The notes beneath the pieces were generated by a model, which was given only the letters and a program-made list of their open reading frames with translations, did not search any database and was not told where the DNA came from. From NCBI RefSeq assembly GCF_009184865.1, contig NZ_CP045096.1, forward strand, positions 4,216,001 through 4,280,000: a stretch of DNA of 64,000 bases, read 5' to 3'. Positions 33,345-43,463 of the stretch are shown in pieces; positions within the stretch are counted from its first letter, which is position 1; every line of letters starts with the position of its first letter. The translations under genes and the position numbers were made by a program. Source of the DNA: Streptomyces phaeolivaceus. Lineage in GTDB: Bacteria; Actinomycetota; Actinomycetes; Streptomycetales; Streptomycetaceae.

Positions 33345-35087
33345 CTACGTCTGCTTCTGGTCGCGGCGCCACGTACGGTACGCGGCCACCGCCGTCGGCA
33401 GGGTCGGGAAGATCAGGTCCGCCCCGACGGAGTCCGCGAGGCCGTACGCCTTGAGGTCGTCCATGAGGTCCTGCTTGACGCGGGCCAGGGCGAACACGAC
33501 GCCCCGGTCGGTGAGTTCGCGGCGCAGCCGGTCCACGGCGTCGAGGGCGGTGATATCGACCTCCACATTGGCCTCGGTGTTGAGGACGAACCAGCGGACG
33601 GGGCCGGCCTGTTCGTCGACGGCGGCCAGGGCTCGGCGGTGGAAGTCCTCGGCGTTGGCGAAGAAGAGTGGGGAGTCGTAGCGGTAGACCAGCAGGCCGG
33701 AGACGGTGCGGGCCGTCGGGTAGTCGTCGATGTCGTGCATGCCGGCGACCCCGGGGACCAGGCCCTCCACGGCGTCGTGCGGGCGGGCCACCCGTGTCAG
33801 CAGCTCCGCCACCGACAGGCCCACGGCCACCAGGACGCCGTAGAGGATGTCCAGGGCCAGCACTCCGGCCAGGCAGCCGAGGGCGAGCAGGAGTTCGCGG
33901 CGGCGGAAGGACGCCAAACGGCGGAAGCCGGCGAGGTCGATCATGCGGACGGCGGCGTAGACGACGAGCGCGCCGAGGACCGCGGACGGTGTGCGGGTGA
34001 GCAGCGGGCCGAGGAAGAGCAGGACGGCGAGCACCGCGGCCCCGGCGACCAGGGAATACGCCTGGCTGCGCCCGCCCGCTGAAGAGGCGAGCGCGGTGCG
34101 GCTGGCGCTGCTGCTGACGGGGAAGCCGTGCAGGACGCCCGCGCCGAGATTGGCCGCGCCCAGGGCCAGGAACTCCTGGTTCGCGTCGAGACCGGGACCG
34201 GCGTCGTCTCCGGTCCGGTCGTCGCCGCTCCTGCCAGCGAAGGCCCGTGCGGTGAGGACGAAGTCCGTGTACGCGACCAGGAGCACGCCGAGGGCCGGGA
34301 GCACGAGGCCCGGTACCTCGCCGAAGTCCGGCCACACGAGGCCGGGCAGGCCGGACGGGACTTCGCCGATCACCGGGACGCCGTACCGGCCGTCGAGGTC
34401 GAAGGCCGCCACGGCGGCCGTGCCGAGGACAACGGCGAGCAGCGGGCCGGGGACGGCACGGGCGTATCGCGCGACGGTGAAGAGGAGGACGAGCACGGCG
34501 GCGGAGAGGACGACGGTGGCCGTGTGCGCGTCGGGCAGGTTCCGCAGGAAGGACCACAGTTGCGGGAAGAACTCGCTGCCTGTCGTCTCGACCCCGGTGA
34601 GTTTCGGCAGCTGGTCCACCATCATGATCAGTGCCACGCCCGCCATGTACCCGATCAGGACGGGCCGGGAGAGCAGGTCCGCGAGGAAGCCCAGGCGTAG
34701 CGCCCGTGCGACCAGGCACAGCAGGCCGACCGTGACGGCCAGGGTGGCCGCCAGGGCGGCGTACCGGCCGGGGTCGCCGGCGGCGAGCGGGGCGACCACG
34801 GTCGCGGTCATCAGCGCGGTCGTGGACTCGGGGCCGACCGACAGCAGACGTGAGGAGCCCAGCAGGGCGTACAGGGCGAGGGCGGGCAGGATCGCCCACA
34901 GCCCGGCCACCGGCGGCAGTCCGGCCACCCCCGCGTACGCCATGACCTGCGGGACGAGATACGCGGCCACGGTGACACCGGCCAGCAGGTCGCCCCGCAG
35001 CCAGGCGCGCCGGTAGCCGAGGAGGACGACCGCTCCGGGCGCCAGACGACGCGCCCTCTCCGTCGACCCGACCGTGCCACGTGCCAT
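33345..35087 (-). CDS. SulP-family anion transporter with STAS domain
   Basis: A 580-residue membrane protein. The N-terminal part has the SulP signature AYLVPQVMAYAGVAGLPPVAGLW and about 12 membrane segments, including NQEFLALGAANLGAGVLHGFPVSSSASRTAL. The C-terminal STAS domain (about 435-560) contains VEVDITALDAVDRLRREL. SulP proteins carry sulfate, bicarbonate, or dicarboxylates; the substrate here is not evident, though formate or bicarbonate would make sense next to pflBA. It is read leftward, tail to tail with pflA. Confidence 0.9.
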   Translation of the reverse strand: MARGTVGSTERARRLAPGAVVLLGYRRAWLRGDLLAGVTVAAYLVPQVMAYAGVAGLPPVAGLWAILPALALYALLGSSRLLSVGPESTTALMTATVVAPLAAGDPGRYAALAATLAVTVGLLCLVARALRLGFLADLLSRPVLIGYMAGVALIMMVDQLPKLTGVETTGSEFFPQLWSFLRNLPDAHTATVVLSAAVLVLLFTVARYARAVPGPLLAVVLGTAAVAAFDLDGRYGVPVIGEVPSGLPGLVWPDFGEVPGLVLPALGVLLVAYTDFVLTARAFAGRSGDDRTGDDAGPGLDANQEFLALGAANLGAGVLHGFPVSSSASRTALASSAGGRSQAYSLVAGAAVLAVLLFLGPLLTRTPSAVLGALVVYAAVRMIDLAGFRRLASFRRRELLLALGCLAGVLALDILYGVLVAVGLSVAELLTRVARPHDAVEGLVPGVAGMHDIDDYPTARTVSGLLVYRYDSPLFFANAEDFHRRALAAVDEQAGPVRWFVLNTEANVEVDITALDAVDRLRRELTDRGVVFALARVKQDLMDDLKAYGLADSVGADLIFPTLPTAVAAYRTWRRDQKQT

Positions 35088-35144
35088 GAGTCACCTCTCT
35101 CCCGTCGGGCCACATGATCCACCGGCCCCTCCACATTGACGAGA

Positions 35145-35217
35145 GGCCGTACGGGTCCGGCCCGTCGGCCGTCGGGCGCGTACCCCAACGGGCCTGGCGG
35201 ACAGGGCCGTTCAGCCC
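35145..35217. promoter_or_regulatory. cluster of OsdR-box-like sequences
   Basis: GGCCGTACGGGTCC (35145-35158) and GGGCCGTTCAGCCC (35204-35217), with weaker half-sites between them, lie in the gap between the divergent SulP and DoxX-like genes. Confidence 0.5.
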
Positions 35218-35338
35218 AACGGCCGCGGACCTTCGGCATCCGGCGGCAGCGGTCTCACGGCACGAGAGTGAGGGGCGTCGGACAGTGACCGACGCCCACC
35301 TCACCCCCATGCCCACCCTTACCGAAGGGACCACCGCC

Positions 35339-35968
35339 ATGGCCGTGCACGAGCACCCGCACCGGAGTTCGGGCTTCCACCTGCCGTCCTTCCGCAGGAA
35401 CCGGAAGGCCTCCACCTCCGAGTCCGCCGTGTCGGCACTCAGCGACACACACACCGCGCAGGCCTACGTCCTGGCGTCCCTGCGCCTGCTCACCGGGTTC
35501 GTCTTCCTGTGGGCCTTCCTCGACAAGACCTTCGGCCTCGGCTATGCCACTTCGTCCGGCAAGGGCTGGATCGACGGCGGCTCGCCCACCAAGGGCTTCC
35601 TGAGCGGAGTGGCTGCCGGGCCGATGGAGTCCACCTTCCACGACTGGGCCGGGGCCGCCTGGGCGGACTGGCTGTTCATGCTGGGTCTGCTCGGGATCGG
35701 CGTCGCGCTGATCGCCGGTGTGGCGCTGCGCTTCGCGGCCGTCGCGGGCACGTTGATGATGGCGCTGATGTGGGTCGCCGAGTGGCCGCCCGCGCGGCAC
35801 CTCTCCGACGGCTCGCCGAGCATGTCGACGAACCCGTTCGCCGAGTACCACGTCGTCTACGCCGTCGTCCTGATCGCTCTGGCCGCCACCGCCGCCGGGG
35901 ACACCCTCGGCCTCGGCCGGCTGTGGGCGAGGCTCCCGTTCGTGCGCCGCAGTTCCTGGCTGCGCTGA
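35339..35968 (+). CDS. DoxX/DoxD-like membrane protein
   Basis: A 209-residue protein with four membrane segments after a 45-residue basic cytoplasmic tail. It contains ASLRLLTGFVFLWAFLDKTFGLGYAT and GKGWIDGGSPTKGFL, characteristic of the DoxX/TQO-small-subunit family, then LFMLGLLGIGVALIAGVALRFAA and VADTLGLGR-like ends. ATG 35339 has GAAGGGA upstream. DoxX proteins take part in thiol or quinone redox chemistry at the membrane. Homologues recur in actinobacterial hypoxia islands. The exact role is unknown. Confidence 0.85.
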   Translation: MAVHEHPHRSSGFHLPSFRRNRKASTSESAVSALSDTHTAQAYVLASLRLLTGFVFLWAFLDKTFGLGYATSSGKGWIDGGSPTKGFLSGVAAGPMESTFHDWAGAAWADWLFMLGLLGIGVALIAGVALRFAAVAGTLMMALMWVAEWPPARHLSDGSPSMSTNPFAEYHVVYAVVLIALAATAAGDTLGLGRLWARLPFVRRSSWLR

Positions 35969-36036
35969 CGCCGACCGCGGCAGGAGCGGCGGACCTGCCC
36001 GATGGGTCCCCTGCCCCGCAGCACCGGCCGCCGGTT

Positions 36037-36070
36037 GGGCCGGTCGGCCCTTGGCAGGGACCTGCGGCCC
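36037..36070. promoter_or_regulatory. paired DosR/OsdR-type boxes upstream of the USP-adh operon
   Basis: GGGCCGGTCGGCCC (36037-36050) and GGGACCTGCGGCCC (36057-36070), centres 20 bp apart, about 75-105 bp before the stress protein start. The second matches the mycobacterial DosR core GGGACTTNNGGCCC closely. Confidence 0.7.
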
Positions 36071-36143
36071 CTGCCGAGGGCCTCGTCCGGAGACAAGGCT
36101 CGTATCGGAGCCCCCGCATCACCCGATTCAAGAGGTGGAGAAC

Positions 36144-37049
36144 ATGACCCGCACCATCACCGTCGGCCTCGACGGTTCGAGCGAGAGCCTGGCCGCCGCC
36201 GAGTGGGCGGCCCGTGAGGCCGGGCTGCTGGGCCTGCCGCTGAGGCTGGTGCATGTGTGGGAGCCGGTGCCGGTTCCCATGGCTCAGGCGCCGCTGCTCG
36301 GCGTGGAGACGCAAGCGCACTGGACCGAGCGGATTCCGCGCGAGGCGGCCGACGGCATCCGGCTGCGTCACCCCGGACTGGAAGTGACCACCGAGCAGCT
36401 GTCCGGCCACCCCGCTGACGTCCTGGCGCACGTGGCGAAGGACGCCGAGTTGCTGGTCCTGGGGTCCCGGGGCATGAGTGGCATAGGCGGCTTCATGGTC
36501 GGCTCGGTCGGTCTGTCGACCGTGGCGCACGCGGAGCGGCCGGTGGTCCTGGTCCGGGCCGGGGAGCAGGCCGCCGACGAGCACGAGATGGACCCGGCCG
36601 GCATCCCGTCCGCCGCGACCCCGTTCCGGCCCGTCGTCCTCGGCCTCGACATCGAGAGCCCGAACGAGGAGCTGATCGAGTTCGCGTTCGCCGCCGCGGC
36701 CCGCCGCAAGACGTCCCTGCGGGTCGTGCACGGCTGGAACCCGCCCCCGTACTACGCCTACGGCCTCGCCGCCGACCTCGAACTCCACGGCGCCCTCGCC
36801 CGCCGCGAGACCGTCGCCCTGACCGAGTTCCTGCACCCGTGGCGGGAGAAGCACCCGGACGTCGAGGTCACCGAGGAGTCGCACTACGGCACCCCCGGCA
36901 ACCACCTCGTCGACGCCTCCCGCGAGGCCTCCCTGGTCGTCGTGGGCCGCCGGATCCGCCGCAACCCGTTCGGCACCCACATCGGCCCGGTCGCCCACGC
37001 CGTCCTGCACCACTCCGCCGCCCCCGTCGCCGTCGTCCCCCACCACTGA
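36144..37049 (+). CDS. universal stress protein, two domains
   Basis: A 301-residue tandem USP. Domain one (1-145) starts ITVGLDGSSESLAAAEWAA and has the ATP-type loop LGSRGMSGIGGFMVGSVGLSTVAH (in part). Domain two (about 160-301) starts PVVLGLDIESPNEELIEFAF and ends VGRRIRRNPFGTHIGPVAHAVLHHSAAPVAVVPHH. Domain one keeps the G-2x-G-9x-G(S/T) nucleotide motif; in domain two it is replaced. Such tandem USPs bind ATP and aid dormancy. It is first in a run with adh and a second USP gene and is preceded by paired OsdR-type boxes. Confidence 0.93.
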   Translation: MTRTITVGLDGSSESLAAAEWAAREAGLLGLPLRLVHVWEPVPVPMAQAPLLGVETQAHWTERIPREAADGIRLRHPGLEVTTEQLSGHPADVLAHVAKDAELLVLGSRGMSGIGGFMVGSVGLSTVAHAERPVVLVRAGEQAADEHEMDPAGIPSAATPFRPVVLGLDIESPNEELIEFAFAAAARRKTSLRVVHGWNPPPYYAYGLAADLELHGALARRETVALTEFLHPWREKHPDVEVTEESHYGTPGNHLVDASREASLVVVGRRIRRNPFGTHIGPVAHAVLHHSAAPVAVVPHH

Positions 37050-37095
37050 CGACGCGTCCCCCGAAGTCCCCCAGGAAACCGAGGAGTTGAACCCC

Positions 37096-38118
37096 ATGAA
37101 GGCAGCGGTCGTACGAGCCTTCGGCGAGCCCCTGGTCATCGAGGACCGCCCCGACCCCGAGCCCGGCCCCGGCCAGGTCCGTATCCGCGTCGAGGCCTCC
37201 GGGCTGTGCCACACCGACATCCACGCCGCCCACGGCGACTGGCCCGTCAAGCCCAGCCCGCCCTTCGTGCCCGGCCACGAAGGCGTCGGCCTGGTCGAGA
37301 AGCTCGGCGACGGCGTCACCCACCTCAGCATCGGACAACGGGTCGCCGTGCCCTGGCTCGGCAGGGCCTGCGGGCGGTGCGAGCACTGCCTGTCCGGCTG
37401 GGAGACCCTGTGCGAGCAGCAGGTCAACACCGGGTACGGCTGCGACGGCGGGTACGCCGAGAAGATGCTGGCCTGGGCCGACTTCGCGCAGCCCGTGCCG
37501 GACGGCGTCACGGCCGTCGACGCAGCCCCGCTGACCTGCGCGGGCGTCACGACGTACAAGGCGCTCAAGGTTGCCGAGGTGAAGCCCGCGCAGCTCGTCG
37601 CGATCTCCGGTGTCGGCGGGCTCGGGCACCTGGCCGTGCAGTACGCGAAGATCGCCGGGGCCACCGTCGCCGCGATCGACGTCACCGACGAGAAGCTCGA
37701 ACTCGCCGCCGAACTGGGCGCCGACATCATCGTCGACGCCCGCAAGGACGACGTCGGCGCGGTCCTGAAGCAGCACGGCGGCGCACACGCCGCGATCGCG
37801 CTCGCCGTGAACGACGCGGCGTTCGAGGCGGTCAACGCCGGGCTGCGGCGCGGCGGCAAGCTGGTCATGGTCGCGCTGCCCGCGCACGGCACGGTCCGCG
37901 TGCCCATCTTCGACACCGTCCTCAACGGCACCAGCGTGATCGGCTCGATCGTCGGCACCCGGCAGGACCTCGCCGAGGTCTTCCAACTCCACGCGGCCGG
38001 CCGGACCCGGGTCATCAGCGAGACCCGCACGCTGGCCTCCGTCAACGAGTGCATCGACGAGGTGCTGCGCGGTGAGGTCAAGGCCCGGATCGTCTTCGAC
38101 CTGGACGCGGGGCGGTGA
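37096..38118 (+). CDS. adhP: zinc-dependent alcohol dehydrogenase (AdhP-like)
   Basis: A 340-residue medium-chain dehydrogenase. Catalytic zinc ligands lie in GLCHTDIHAAHGDWP and GHEGVG; structural zinc is held by CGRCEHCLSGWETLC. The NAD fold has ISGVGGLGHLAVQYAKIAG. It closely resembles AdhP/AdhA ethanol-active enzymes. It would reoxidise NADH by reducing acetaldehyde to ethanol, matching acetyl-CoA made by PflB. ATG 37096 is preceded by GAGGAG. It overlaps the start of the next USP gene. Confidence 0.94.
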   Translation: MKAAVVRAFGEPLVIEDRPDPEPGPGQVRIRVEASGLCHTDIHAAHGDWPVKPSPPFVPGHEGVGLVEKLGDGVTHLSIGQRVAVPWLGRACGRCEHCLSGWETLCEQQVNTGYGCDGGYAEKMLAWADFAQPVPDGVTAVDAAPLTCAGVTTYKALKVAEVKPAQLVAISGVGGLGHLAVQYAKIAGATVAAIDVTDEKLELAAELGADIIVDARKDDVGAVLKQHGGAHAAIALAVNDAAFEAVNAGLRRGGKLVMVALPAHGTVRVPIFDTVLNGTSVIGSIVGTRQDLAEVFQLHAAGRTRVISETRTLASVNECIDEVLRGEVKARIVFDLDAGR

Positions 38119-39002
38119 CGGGCATGGCGAAGGATCTGCCGATCGTCGTCGGCGTCGACGGCTCCGAGCCCGCCCTGCGGGCCGTGGACTGGGCGGCGGA
38201 CGAGGCCGCCCGGCGCGGGGCGCCGCTGCGGCTGGTGTACGCCTCGCTGTGGGAGCGGTACGAGGGCGCCTACCTCGCCAAGGACATGGACAAGCCGTCC
38301 GAGGAAGTACTGGCCGAGGACGTCGTGGCGACCGCCACCCGGCGCGCCTCCGGCCGACGGCCCGAGGTGAAGGTCTCCACCGACGTGCAGCCCGAGGAAC
38401 CCGAATACGCGCTGGTACGGGAGAGCCGCACCGCCTCCCTCCTGGTGACCGGCACCCGAGGCCGCAGCGGCGTCACCGAGGCGCTGCTGGGCTCCGTGAG
38501 CCTGACCGTGGCCGGGCACGCCCACTGCCCCGTGGTCGTCGTGCGCGGAAGTCACGACAACCAGACCCTGCCCGCGACCCACGACCGCGTGGTCGTCGGC
38601 GTGGGTGAGCAGCCGGCGGCCTCGGCGGCGGTGCGCTTCGCCGCCGAGGAGGCGCGGCGGCGCGGAGCCGAACTGGAGGCCGTACGGGCCTGGCGGTGCC
38701 CGGCGCACGAGACCACCGACCACCCGCTGCTCGCCGGGGGGCCTGCCCGGCTGCACGAGCAGCAGGCGGCGGAGGCGCTGGAGAAGGCGCTCCAGGACGT
38801 CCCCGACGGGGTCGAGGTACGCCGCCGTACAGCCGAGGGCCACGCCCGGACCGTCCTGGTGGACGCCTCGCGCGACGCCGACCTCCTGGTCCTCGGGGCC
38901 CGCCGCAGGCAACGGCACTTCGGGCTCCAGCTGGGCCGAGTCGCCCACGGCGTGCTGCACCACTCCGCCTGCCCGGTCGTGATCGTGCCCGAGCGGGTGT
39001 GA
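38115..39002 (+). CDS. universal stress protein, two domains
   Basis: A 295-residue tandem USP (GTG 38115 overlapping the adh stop; ATG 38124 is possible). Domain one begins [27 protein letters not shown] and carries [32 protein letters not shown] (in part), an intact nucleotide loop. Domain two begins [23 protein letters not shown] and ends [32 protein letters not shown]. Co-transcribed with adhP and the upstream USP gene. A stable inverted repeat follows. Confidence 0.93.
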   Translation: MTGMAKDLPIVVGVDGSEPALRAVDWAADEAARRGAPLRLVYASLWERYEGAYLAKDMDKPSEEVLAEDVVATATRRASGRRPEVKVSTDVQPEEPEYALVRESRTASLLVTGTRGRSGVTEALLGSVSLTVAGHAHCPVVVVRGSHDNQTLPATHDRVVVGVGEQPAASAAVRFAAEEARRRGAELEAVRAWRCPAHETTDHPLLAGGPARLHEQQAAEALEKALQDVPDGVEVRRRTAEGHARTVLVDASRDADLLVLGARRRQRHFGLQLGRVAHGVLHHSACPVVIVPERV

Positions 39003-39031
39003 GGGCGGCGACCGGCTTGCTCAGAGGCCCG

Positions 39032-39065
39032 CCGCGTGATCCGGGCCCGGCCATGGATCACGCGG
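39032..39065. terminator. perfect 11-bp inverted repeat
   Basis: CCGCGTGATCC and GGATCACGCGG pair perfectly across 12 bases between the USP and phosphoketolase genes. It is likely a terminator; a protein-binding operator is the alternative. Confidence 0.6.
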
Positions 39066-39127
39066 AGCGCGACGGACACCCCTGTCCGCCCCGATCGCCC
39101 GCCTACCCACCACGACGGAGCCCTCTC

Positions 39128-41539
39128 ATGCCGAAGGCCGAACGCGCCGTATCCCAGAACACCACCGCACCCTCCGCACCTTCCGCCCTCTCCGACGACG
39201 AACTGCGCACCCTGGACGCCCACTGGCGGGCCGCCAACTACCTGGCAGCCGGGCAGATCTACCTGCTCGCCAACCCCCTGCTGAGCGAGCCGCTGAGGCC
39301 GGAGCACATCAAGCCGCGCCTGCTCGGCCACTGGGGTACCTCGCCCGGCCTCAACCTCGTGTACACCCACCTCAACCGCGTGATCAAGGCGCGCGGGATC
39401 GACGCGCTGTGCGTGTGGGGGCCGGGGCACGGCGGGCCCTCCGTCCTCGCCAACTCCTGGCTGGAGGGCAGCTACAGCGAGACCTACCCGGACGTGGCGC
39501 GCGACGGGCAGGGCATGGAGCGGCTGTTCCGGCAGTTCTCCTTCCCGGGCGGGGTGCCCAGCCATGTCGCCCCCGAGACCCCCGGCTCGATCCACGAGGG
39601 CGGCGAACTGGGCTACTCCCTCTCCCACGCCTACGGCGCCGCGTTCGACAACCCGGACCTGCTCGTGGCGTGTGTGATCGGGGACGGCGAGGCGGAGACC
39701 GGGCCGCTGGCCGCCGCATGGCACTCGAACAAGTTCCTCGACCCGGTCCACGACGGAGCGGTCCTGCCGATCCTGCACCTCAACGGCTACAAGATCGCCA
39801 ACCCGACTGTCCTGTCCCGCCTCCCCGAGCACGAACTCGACGACCTCCTCCGGGGCTACGGCCACGTGCCCCTCCACGTCGAGGGCGACGACCCGGCGAC
39901 GGTCCACCGCGCCATGGCCGCCGCCCTCGACACCGCCCTGGACCGCATCGCCGACATGCAGCGCACGGCCCGCGAGGACGGCGTCGCCGGGCGCGTGCAC
40001 TGGCCGGTGATCGTGCTGCGCACCCCGAAGGGCTGGACCGGCCCCGCCGAGGTCGACGGCGTACCCGTCGAGGGCACCTGGAGGGCCCACCAGGTCCCGC
40101 TGGCCGCCGTACGCGAGAACTCCGACCATCTGCGGCAGTTGGAGGCATGGCTGCGCTCGTACCGGCCCGAGGAACTCTTCGACGCCGACGGCCGCCCCCG
40201 CGCCGACGTCCTCGCCTGCGTCCCCGACGGCGCCAAGCGGCTCGGGTCCAGCCCGCACGCCAACGGCGGACTCCTCGTCCGCGACCTGCCCGTCCGGCCC
40301 CTGGACGACTTCGCCGTACCGGTGGAGAAACCGGGCACGACCCTGCACGAGCCCACCCGCGTTCTCGGCGATCTACTGGAGCGGGTCATGCACGACACCC
40401 GGCTGCGCCGGGACTTCCGCGTCGTGGGCCCGGACGAGACCGCCTCCAACCGCCTCCAGGCCGTCTTCGACGCCAGCGGCAAGGCATGGCAGGCCGAGCG
40501 CCTGCCGGTCGACGAACACCTCGACCGGCACGGCCGGGTGCTGGAGATCCTGTCCGAACACACCTGCCAGGGCTGGCTGGAGGGCTACCTCCTCACCGGT
40601 CGGCACGGACTGTTCTCGTGCTACGAGGCCTTCGTCCACATCGTCGACTCCATGGTCAACCAGCACATCAAGTGGCTCAAGACATCGAGGGAGCTGCCTT
40701 GGCGGGCCCCGATCGCCTCCCTCAACTACCTGCTCACCTCTCACGTGTGGCGGCAGGACCACAACGGCTTCTCCCACCAGGACCCCGGCTTCGTCGACCA
40801 CGTCCTCAACAAGAGCCCCGAGGTCGTACGGGTCTATCTGCCGCCGGACGCCAACACCCTGCTCTCCGTGGCAGACCACGCGCTGCGCAGCCGCGACTAC
40901 GTCAACGTGATCGTCGCCGGCAAGCAGCCTTGCTTCGACTGGCTGTCGATGGACCAGGCACGCGCCCACTGTGCGCGCGGCGCCGGGATCTGGGACTGGG
41001 CGGGCACGGAGGACGGCTCCCGTGAGCCGGACGTCGTCCTCGCCTGCGCCGGGGACGTGCCCACCCAGGAGGTGCTGGCCGCCGCCCAGCTGCTCCGCCG
41101 CCACCTCCCCGACCTCGCCGTGCGCGTGGTCAACGTCGTCGACATGACCCGGCTGCTGCCGCGCGAGGAACACCCGCACGGAATGAGCGACTTCGAGTAC
41201 GACGGGCTGTTCACCACCGACAAACCGGTGATCTTCGCCTACCACGGCTACCCGTGGCTCATCCACCGCCTCGCCTACCGCCGCACCGGCCACGCCCACC
41301 TGCACGTGCGCGGCTACAAGGAGTCCGGGACGACCACCACGCCGTTCGACATGGTCGTCCGCAACGACCTCGACCGCTACCGCCTGGTCATGGACGTCAT
41401 CGACCGCGTGCCCGGTCTCGCCGTCCGCGCCACCGCCGTACGCCAGCGGATGGCCGACGCCCGTACCCGCCACGCGGCCTGGATCCGCGAGCACGGCACC
41501 GACCTGCCCGAGGTCGCCGACTGGACCTGGAACAGCTGA
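39128..41539 (+). CDS. xfp: phosphoketolase (xylulose-5-P/fructose-6-P)
   Basis: An 803-residue thiamine-diphosphate enzyme that splits xylulose 5-phosphate (or fructose 6-phosphate) with phosphate to acetyl phosphate and a shorter sugar phosphate. Motifs: [53 protein letters not shown] (in part), the ThDP motif [14 protein letters not shown], and [17 protein letters not shown] near the C-terminal half. The length is normal. GGAG precedes ATG 39128. In the island it bypasses the redox-costly part of glycolysis and gives acetyl phosphate for ATP. GAPDH follows after 31 bases. Confidence 0.96.
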   Translation: MPKAERAVSQNTTAPSAPSALSDDELRTLDAHWRAANYLAAGQIYLLANPLLSEPLRPEHIKPRLLGHWGTSPGLNLVYTHLNRVIKARGIDALCVWGPGHGGPSVLANSWLEGSYSETYPDVARDGQGMERLFRQFSFPGGVPSHVAPETPGSIHEGGELGYSLSHAYGAAFDNPDLLVACVIGDGEAETGPLAAAWHSNKFLDPVHDGAVLPILHLNGYKIANPTVLSRLPEHELDDLLRGYGHVPLHVEGDDPATVHRAMAAALDTALDRIADMQRTAREDGVAGRVHWPVIVLRTPKGWTGPAEVDGVPVEGTWRAHQVPLAAVRENSDHLRQLEAWLRSYRPEELFDADGRPRADVLACVPDGAKRLGSSPHANGGLLVRDLPVRPLDDFAVPVEKPGTTLHEPTRVLGDLLERVMHDTRLRRDFRVVGPDETASNRLQAVFDASGKAWQAERLPVDEHLDRHGRVLEILSEHTCQGWLEGYLLTGRHGLFSCYEAFVHIVDSMVNQHIKWLKTSRELPWRAPIASLNYLLTSHVWRQDHNGFSHQDPGFVDHVLNKSPEVVRVYLPPDANTLLSVADHALRSRDYVNVIVAGKQPCFDWLSMDQARAHCARGAGIWDWAGTEDGSREPDVVLACAGDVPTQEVLAAAQLLRRHLPDLAVRVVNVVDMTRLLPREEHPHGMSDFEYDGLFTTDKPVIFAYHGYPWLIHRLAYRRTGHAHLHVRGYKESGTTTTPFDMVVRNDLDRYRLVMDVIDRVPGLAVRATAVRQRMADARTRHAAWIREHGTDLPEVADWTWNS

Positions 41540-41570
41540 ACAGCCGTTCCCCTGAGAGGAGTTCACCGCC

Positions 41571-42584
41571 ATGACCGTACGCGTCGGCATCAACGGCTTC
41601 GGCCGCATCGGCCGCACCTACCTGCGCGCCGCCTTGGACCGCGCCGAGGCGGGCACCCAGGACGTCGAGGTGGTCGCGATCAACGACATCACCTCGCCCG
41701 CCACGCTCGCCCATCTCCTGGAGTACGACTCGACGTTCGGGCACATCGGACGCGAGGTCGCGCACGACGACAGTTCGATCACCGTCGACGGCCGGCGCAT
41801 CGCCGTCACCGCGGAACGCGACCCGGCCGCCCTGCGCTGGTCCGACCACGGCGCCGACGTCGTCGTGGAGTCCACCGGCCGCTTCCGCGACCGTGACTCC
41901 GCCGCCCTGCACCTGAAGGGCGGAGCGCACACCGTGCTGCTGTCGGCGCCCGGCAAGAACGCGGACGCCACCATCGTCATGGGCGTCAACGACGGGACGT
42001 ACGACCGTCACCGCGACCGGATCGTCTCTGCCGCCTCCTGCACCACCAACTGCGTGGCCCCGATGGTGAAGGTGCTGCACGAAGCCTTCGGTATCGAGCG
42101 CGGTGTGATGACCACCATCCACGGCTACACCAACGACCAGGCCCTCATCGACGGCCCGCACAAGGACCTGCGCCGGGCCCGCTCGGCAGCCCTGAGCATC
42201 ATCCCGACCAGTACGGGCGCCGCCCGCGCCGTAGGGCTCGTGCTGCCGGAACTGGCGGGCACGCTGGACGGGATCGCCGTCCGGGTGCCGGTCGAGGACG
42301 GCTCGCTCACCGACCTCGCCGTGGTGCTGCGCCGCCAGGCGAGCGCGGACGAGATCAACGAGGCGTTCGCCACGGCCGCCGCCGGGCCCCTGCACGGCAT
42401 CCTGCGCGTCTCCAAGGCCCCGATCGTCTCCCGCGACGTCATCGGCGACCCCGCCTCCTGCGTCTTCGACCCGGCGCTCACCCAGGCCAACGGGACGCTG
42501 GTGAAAGTCTTCGGCTGGTACGACAACGAGTGGGGCTACACCAACCGGCTCCTCGACCTCACCGCCCTGGTCGCCGGGGAATGA
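41571..42584 (+). CDS. gap: glyceraldehyde-3-phosphate dehydrogenase
   Basis: A 337-residue phosphorylating GAPDH: VGINGFGRIGRTYLRAAL dinucleotide fold, catalytic C157 in SAASCTTNC, and WYDNEWGYTNRLLDL at the C-terminus. A GAGAGGAG site precedes the ATG. It is probably a second, island-specific isozyme co-transcribed with phosphoketolase, converting the glyceraldehyde 3-phosphate that phosphoketolase releases. The coenzyme preference cannot be read reliably from the sequence. A gap of about 300 bases follows before the hydrogenase genes, with no gene or OsdR-type box seen in it. Confidence 0.96.
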   Translation: MTVRVGINGFGRIGRTYLRAALDRAEAGTQDVEVVAINDITSPATLAHLLEYDSTFGHIGREVAHDDSSITVDGRRIAVTAERDPAALRWSDHGADVVVESTGRFRDRDSAALHLKGGAHTVLLSAPGKNADATIVMGVNDGTYDRHRDRIVSAASCTTNCVAPMVKVLHEAFGIERGVMTTIHGYTNDQALIDGPHKDLRRARSAALSIIPTSTGAARAVGLVLPELAGTLDGIAVRVPVEDGSLTDLAVVLRRQASADEINEAFATAAAGPLHGILRVSKAPIVSRDVIGDPASCVFDPALTQANGTLVKVFGWYDNEWGYTNRLLDLTALVAGE

Positions 42585-42881
42585 TCACACCCCGGAAGTG
42601 ACCGGTGCCGCCGATCATCTGTCACCAGGCACCAGGTACCGGCGTTCGCACCGGGAGGGGCAACGTGCCTCCGGCATACGGGGGAGCGCCTGCGTGTCTC
42701 CCCCTGCGGAAGACGGCGTCCCGCTGTGCTGGGCGTCCGTGCCTCACGGTCACCGGGCGCACCCGGCTCCATGACACCGTCGCCGACCACGTCGTACCCG
42801 CTGCCACCCGGACCTCGCCCGTGAGCGCGCCGACCTGTTCCCAACGAGGCTCAGCAGAGGCAGAGAGGGACGCGGAGATCG

Positions 42882-43463
42882 ATGCAGCCGTGCGCCGACA
42901 GGGTGGTCATCGGGATCGGCAACGAGTTCCGGCGTGACGACGGGGTCGGGTGGTCCGTCATCGCGCTGCTGAGGGAGCGCGCCGAACAGCGGCCCCTGCC
43001 CGGCGGCACGGTGCTCGCGCTGTGCGACGGGGACCCCGGCCGGCTGATCGCCCTCTGGGAGAACGCCGTTCTCACGGTCGTCGTGGACGCCTGCTTCCCG
43101 CCGTCGGCACAGCCGGGGCGGGTGCACCGGTGGTCCCGGGACCCGGGCGGCGCGCTGCGCCCGGCCGCCTCGGGCAGGCAGAGCACCCATGGGCTCGGAC
43201 TGGCCGAGGCACTGCGCCTCGCCGAGAATCTCGGGCGCGGTCCGGGCCGCCTCGTCGTGTACGCGGTGGAGGGAACGGACCGGTCACCGGGAACGGGGCT
43301 CACCCCAGCGGTGGCGGCCGCTGTGCCCCGGCTGGTCCCACGCATCGAAGGAGACCTTCAGCACACGATCGGCGCATACACCGGACCGGCTTCTCGTGAG
43401 GAGACACGCTCGTCTGACACGCTGTCAGACCAGCCGGCTCGGAGAGCGGGAGACACACCATGA
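42882..43463 (+). CDS. [NiFe]-hydrogenase maturation endopeptidase
   Basis: A 193-residue protein of the HycI/HyaD family: VVIGIGNEFRRDDGVGWSVI at the N-terminus contains the nickel-sensing Glu/Asp pattern of these proteases, then VVVDACFPPSAQPGRVHRW and the THGLGL motif. It would cut the C-terminal tail of the hydrogenase large subunit once nickel is in place. It is the first gene of the hydrogenase operon; its stop overlaps the next start as ATGA. The remaining Hyp maturation genes are not in this window. Confidence 0.9.
   Translation: MQPCADRVVIGIGNEFRRDDGVGWSVIALLRERAEQRPLPGGTVLALCDGDPGRLIALWENAVLTVVVDACFPPSAQPGRVHRWSRDPGGALRPAASGRQSTHGLGLAEALRLAENLGRGPGRLVVYAVEGTDRSPGTGLTPAVAAAVPRLVPRIEGDLQHTIGAYTGPASREETRSSDTLSDQPARRAGDTP
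43412..43430. promoter_or_regulatory. perfect 8-bp-arm palindrome before hyhB
   Basis: GTCTGACA-CGC-TGTCAGAC lies inside the 3' end of the protease gene, 30 bp before the next start. It may be an operator or an mRNA hairpin. It differs from OsdR-type boxes. Confidence 0.5.

Noticed and set aside
35676..38963. 1,095-codon frame on the minus strand
   Set aside because: Runs opposite two USP genes and adhP, which have strong family motifs; typical of high-GC antisense frames.
42585..42881. OsdR-type box before the hydrogenase operon
   Set aside because: No GGGCCG-N2-CGGCCC-like sequence was found in this gap; only weak repeats of GGTACC/GGTGCC type.
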